From Parietichytrium sp. I65-24A (Eukaryota > Sar > Bigyra > Thraustochytrida > Thraustochytriidae), in contig BLSF01000009.1 in NCBI GenBank assembly GCA_012862575.1, positions 248,001-312,000 of the forward strand: a stretch of 64,000 nt of DNA. The letters are read 5' to 3'. A program made the translations under genes and the position numbers. The notes under the pieces are model-generated. The model was not told the DNA's origin. It made no database searches and saw only the letters and a list, made by a program, of their open reading frames with translations. Positions 61,901 through 64,000 of the stretch are shown here, piece after piece. How positions within the stretch are numbered: position 1 is the stretch's first letter; every line of letters begins with the position of its first letter.

Positions 61901-64000
61901 GTTTATGGGCTTGAACGGCCGCTTGGTGATCACGCCATTAACCGATAGGTGCTACATGACCATCACACAAGCGCACACATTTAACTTGGGTACTGCCCCT
62001 TCTGGACCAGCAGGAACGGGTAAAACCGAGACGGTAAAGGACTTGGCAAAAGGTATGGCCCTCCCTTGCTTTGTCATCAACTGCGGTGAAGGTTTGGATT
62101 ACAAAGCCATGGGAAGTATTTTCTCCGGTCTTGCACAGATCGGCGCCTGGGGATGCTTTGATGAGTTCAATCGTATCAATATCGAAGTGCTTTCCGTGGT
62201 CTCTGCCCAGCTACAAGCCATTCAGGGTTCTTTGAAAGCTCAGAAGAAGCGGGTGGACATCGGCCTCGGACAGGAAATTCGCCTTGACAAGAAAATTGGT
62301 ATCTTCGTCACTATGAATCCTGGTTATGCCGGCCGTACAGAACTTCCGGACAACTTGAAGGCTCTCTTTCGTCCAGTGACCATGATTGTTCCAGATTTGC
62401 TCCAGATTTGCGAAATTATGCTTTTCTCGGAAGGATTTGGACTAGCGAGAGTTCTTGCAAAGAAGATGACTACCTTGTACTCTCTTGCCAAGGGTCAATT
62501 GTCCAAGCAATACCACTATGATTTTGGCTTGCGTGCCCTCAAGTCTGTATTGGTCATGGCTGGCGGGCTGAAGCGTCAATACGCTGAAATGCCCGAGGAC
62601 TTGGTATTGATGCGAGCTTTGCGTGATTCAAACATGCCGAAATTTGTTTTCGACGATGTTCCTCTGTTCCGCGGCCTCATTGCAGACCTTTTCCCTGGCC
62701 TGGATTGCCCTCGAGTTGCGTTCGAGCTTTTGAAGGTTGCAATTGAATCGGATCTTGAGGCCAATAATTTTCGGCCATCAGACGACGAGGTATTCCAACT
62801 CCAGGTGGACAAAACGATCCAGATGTACGAGACTATGCTAACACGTCACACATGCATGATTGTTGGGCCAACGGACGGCGGAAAGTCGGTTGTGCTGGAG
62901 TGTCTGAAGAAGGCTCAAGGGCAAGCTTTTGATCAAAGTGTGAGGATGCTCGTGCTCAACCCGAAAGCCCAAACTTTACCCGAGCTGTATGGTGAACTCG
63001 ATCCTGTCACTCGAGACTGGACAGATGGTGTGCTCTCCAAGCTGTTCCGCAATATGAACGAGCCACTTCCCGTTGGAAAGGAAAATGAACTTCGATGGCT
63101 CATTTTCGACGGTGATGTTGATGCGTTGTGGATTGAGAACATGAACTCTGTCATGGATGATAACAGGCTGTTGACGCTTCCCAATGGAGAACGCATTCGA
63201 CTGCAACCGTACTGCAAGCTCATTATGGAAACCTTTGACCTTCAGTATGCTTCTCCGGCGACAATCTCTCGATGTGGAATGGTGTACGTTGATCCTAAAA
63301 ATCTTGGTTACAGGCCATTCTTCGAGCGTTGGCTTCGAGTGCGGACAGCTGGTCTCTCGGATGGCAGCGCAGACAGAGACGACCATAACAGGGAAGGAGA
63401 GAATGAGGACGGGCGCCATGACTCAGAGGCCGATCGTCAGGCAACAAATGAGGTGCTGATGGAGCTTTTCGACCGATACGTTCCAAAGTGTATCGACTTT
63501 GTGCTCGAAGGAATGATTGACGACGAGGTCGTGGAGCGCCCGACTCAGGTCATCCCAATCACAAATCTCAGCATGGTGAAGCAGCTGTGCTCGTTGATGG
63601 ACGCCATGTTCGAAACAGGTGGTAAATTAGAAGCCAAGCCAGCTGCATCCGGAGAGGGGGAAGATGCTAACGCTGTAGTGGAATCGAGCGAACGCAACGC
63701 GCTAAGCGAAGGCGACATCGAGGGATTGTTTGTGTTTGCTGCTCTCTGGTCCATTGGTGGGCAGTTAGTGGAGTCAAGCCGCGATCGGTTTGCCAAAGTG
63801 CTGCTCAGCTGCTCGCCTATCGCTTTGCCCGAAAAGATCTTTGATTCTTACTACGACGTCGGTAGCTGTCGTTGGGAGAAATGGGAGACGCAAGTTCCAC
63901 AATATGTTCAGCCAAGCCCGTTCGAGTTTGCCAAGATTATGGTACCGACCAAGGAAAATGTGCTCTACACGCATCTTTTGCGCCTCACCAAAATCGTGGA
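55956..64000 (+). CDS. Axonemal dynein heavy chain, DNAH10 (inner-arm I1 beta) type, 3' truncated by window
   Basis: Motor subunit of an inner dynein arm that bends the flagellum. The frame is open from the ATG at 55956, with a stop codon in frame at 55935, to the window end (2,681 codons, no intron). A full heavy chain has over 4,000 residues. Seen in order: an N-terminal tail (about 200-1400); the linker from about 1420 (ITSFPELNQVKNELQRLQ) to 1960; AAA1 with P-loop GPAGTGKTE at 2017-2025 and Walker B CFDEFNR at 2067-2073; and AAA2 with P-loop GPTDGGKS at 2304-2311. The window stops just before AAA3. The stretch KALFRPVTMIVPDLLQICEIMLFSEG, LRALKSVLVMAGGLKR, VPLFRGLIADLFPGLDCPRV matches DNAH10/1-beta chains closely. 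It implies a flagellated life stage. Confidence 0.94.
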   Translation, partial: MAHAGEAPSYTQEHRDGAPAEVRAWVRKVLVMGLELGKDSQLSEFEKWEAERGDAVLSEFLGADTPADTCLVLHCAGNGTDLGHAVMLPGALPTEGLGGRRQVYLCKTCTGTVTDYHDGLEFGVLTGDALADLGDLLKEVYEPLLDMPSASAQGRAGNNNKAAAHAIADDGVREPGAEERDEEEAKDRDEASESDERVARKEQVLGESAAITSLSRELRSNMQKFESQIEHALQQINGDVQLYIPDVQIDDITKITEDYETMNELENALEEWSKAVAQVVEQETKKTPQRSGPLAEIEFWRKRNAALSALYEQINLPNVQLMFKALELIEANMLPTFRYHFVELTKLYVEAKDNVKFLSTLERHFKSISSGTLSSILDTIPSMMNAIRMVWIISRHYNTDERMVPLMERIGSEIAEKVATEINIRNILRKDPESALKTIDEARTVLETWYRTYMTVREKIEASGTDHRWEFDRKRLFEQTNYMAKICENLHEVAMVLDQFQKFLGPELKAVTGDSEGIDEVIRRVEALISPLETVPFDIFDRRYKTSWDAVMSQFRDKVDEIEEMTKSFIDTSFQKLRSAEGAFDLLQNFQNIQSRESINRQMMQKFDDILLQYSKELERVRENFQQQKSSPAVFKNFPPVAGAISWANHLYYRAKRPIMRFRKMESWFEGSKTWQNVMNEYMSFAKEIKEYNKAIYAQWQEKAHATSLLLQQPVLGPPLIPVDDASGSNAQHHNAGLQQQQAASGKPSPGFRLPEPPYYVNFSEDLVRLIRETKYLDRMGYKVPEAALNVALQEDKYHGYVQSLKEMLRNYDNIMASLTPVELRLVSRRLEELQAELLHGFDPCNWCSLHIPTLIERCTKAINEFQGVVSQIHKSSGMIEEVIGKIEGTHLIDWSSFADRLAKGATAANDSSEVEASEPAEPGSPSVLHNEDGTLEISVLYEQLEKTRQKKIATLVRNYRSISPLLVKVEEIVASSNTGASPALAEFYKYWEKRMYNAITKMVVRGISSFEVLLNLDRDADGALSTLDTGGESRVSKLRPALCSVHATLNGSDVSVTPALTDIYKYVSRIVRNIVESSKSFHRWMRGTCKECEPVFVSEDEDPIIFSFYQDISKNPQVIKLMLGLNHSFQSTFAVVRRYLDTWQRYDEVYGLWNAKRREQLGRLRDEAVSTVYFDNRISMFDRLAHGVRAQPSRKDIDFLRIDCYAVQAGLAQKASEWSVEYGKILFDVAKSRLSAINDEVFQARATLDSDPNNLEELKYVLNVITSVSEKTMIKELEVADVMESFRTLTKFGLTPEKLLDSALSGSSEPKSPSGNPLEQSDEVREAQQCFENAEQLDSTWHKLVIDSKTKDLRMNKVKEKFRKVTQSDAEAFAEEVRALQTRFDRTGPGTKSGGDAELDEGVELIEQYVTESGNMFKRREEIVNAQRLFNLDITSFPELNQVKNELQRLQQIYGLYSELKRFESTMSNMLWSELDAHTLMKGAEDLEKNLRKLPKELRAFSVFDAVEQSIIRFRDSIPLIQSLKNDAMKKRHWDKLSKVTGVAFEMDPKTFTLGALFAMKLARFEEDIAEIVNEGAQEAKIEKALKDIEEKWSETDFAVAKYSKGNVDKGFVLRSCDEIKLELEDNMLNLQTMAGSRFVVSFSDVVRKWEKQLNHVLETIDVWLKVQSKWMYLESIFIGAEDIRMQLPEEAKKFDQVDKGWKLVMASTAKSPNVIEACHAENRIETLKALSERLDLCQKSLSDYLDSKRNAFPRFFFISDDELLSVLGSSDPTSIQVHMLKLFDNTKTLKFSRGAKTVIGMGSSEDEEFSFDLPSIVEGPVEQWMTGVENEMRRSLQIISKQGVFFYAKQDRVQWVDDNLGMVGLLGTQIWWTWEVQDVFNRVREGDKHAMKNFAEKLTSQLNDLVTVVRQDISKHMRKKVNALLIIDVHARDIVDSFVRDSILDEREFAWESQLRFYWDKDKDDVQIGQCTGSFDYGYEFMGLNGRLVITPLTDRCYMTITQAHTFNLGTAPSGPAGTGKTETVKDLAKGMALPCFVINCGEGLDYKAMGSIFSGLAQIGAWGCFDEFNRINIEVLSVVSAQLQAIQGSLKAQKKRVDIGLGQEIRLDKKIGIFVTMNPGYAGRTELPDNLKALFRPVTMIVPDLLQICEIMLFSEGFGLARVLAKKMTTLYSLAKGQLSKQYHYDFGLRALKSVLVMAGGLKRQYAEMPEDLVLMRALRDSNMPKFVFDDVPLFRGLIADLFPGLDCPRVAFELLKVAIESDLEANNFRPSDDEVFQLQVDKTIQMYETMLTRHTCMIVGPTDGGKSVVLECLKKAQGQAFDQSVRMLVLNPKAQTLPELYGELDPVTRDWTDGVLSKLFRNMNEPLPVGKENELRWLIFDGDVDALWIENMNSVMDDNRLLTLPNGERIRLQPYCKLIMETFDLQYASPATISRCGMVYVDPKNLGYRPFFERWLRVRTAGLSDGSADRDDHNREGENEDGRHDSEADRQATNEVLMELFDRYVPKCIDFVLEGMIDDEVVERPTQVIPITNLSMVKQLCSLMDAMFETGGKLEAKPAASGEGEDANAVVESSERNALSEGDIEGLFVFAALWSIGGQLVESSRDRFAKVLLSCSPIALPEKIFDSYYDVGSCRWEKWETQVPQYVQPSPFEFAKIMVPTKENVLYTHLLRLTKIV

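Noticed and set aside
1-64000. tRNA, rRNA, spliceosomal RNA, CRISPR arrays or intact transposons
   Set aside because: I scanned for conserved tRNA T-arm words, snRNA core words, regular spaced repeats and transposase or reverse-transcriptase motifs and found none convincing. A covariance-model search could still find small RNAs.

Overview
The window looks like nuclear DNA of a flagellated, intron-poor protist. A stramenopile is the best fit, and a thraustochytrid-like (Labyrinthulea) organism is plausible but unproven. The clues are a DNAH10-type axonemal dynein heavy chain, a surface protein on a long Ser-Pro-Thr stalk of the kind common in stramenopiles, a WW-myosin-MyTH4 protein, a bacterial-type NhaC antiporter as in marine protists, and no plastid genes. 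Only two introns are evident (79 and 109 nt, both with a GTAAGT donor). The dynein gene runs more than 8 kb without one.

Layout, left to right: ammonium transporter (+, one intron); ubiquitin-activating enzyme E1 (+); a vWA-domain surface protein (-, one intron); a 749-residue protein with a Tyr-rich tail (+) facing a giant Sfi1-repeat/GAF protein (-) with 48 nt between their stop codons; a cytochrome P450 (+); a sialate O-acetylesterase-like membrane protein (-); an AI-2E/TMEM245-type membrane protein (+); a small disordered KEN-box/D-box protein that looks like a securin candidate (-); a Ulp1/C48-type SUMO protease gene whose frame is interrupted twice at homopolymers (-); a gene-poor stretch of about 7 kb; an NhaC antiporter with a signal peptide and an extra luminal domain (+); the myosin (-); a second gene-poor stretch of about 6.3 kb; a sodium:solute symporter (+); a mitochondrial Zim17/DNLZ zinc-finger protein with altered Cys spacing (-); and the 5' 2,681 codons of the dynein (+), cut by the window edge just before AAA3.

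Genes alternate in divergent and convergent pairs. Convergent 3' ends are tight (48, 143 and 175 nt in three pairs), and divergent or gene-poor spacers hold most repeats: microsatellites, recurrent AGTACT-rich motifs and one 53-bp dispersed repeat. Several genes concern cilia, centrioles or cell division (dynein, Sfi1-like, securin candidate), but nothing shows they are a functional cluster. I saw no tRNA, rRNA, CRISPR array or intact transposon. The points most worth a second look are the securin candidate, the Sfi1+GAF architecture, the Zim17 variant, the peptide LDLVAGGL shared by two unrelated membrane proteins, the repeated intergenic 17-mer, and the interrupted protease gene.
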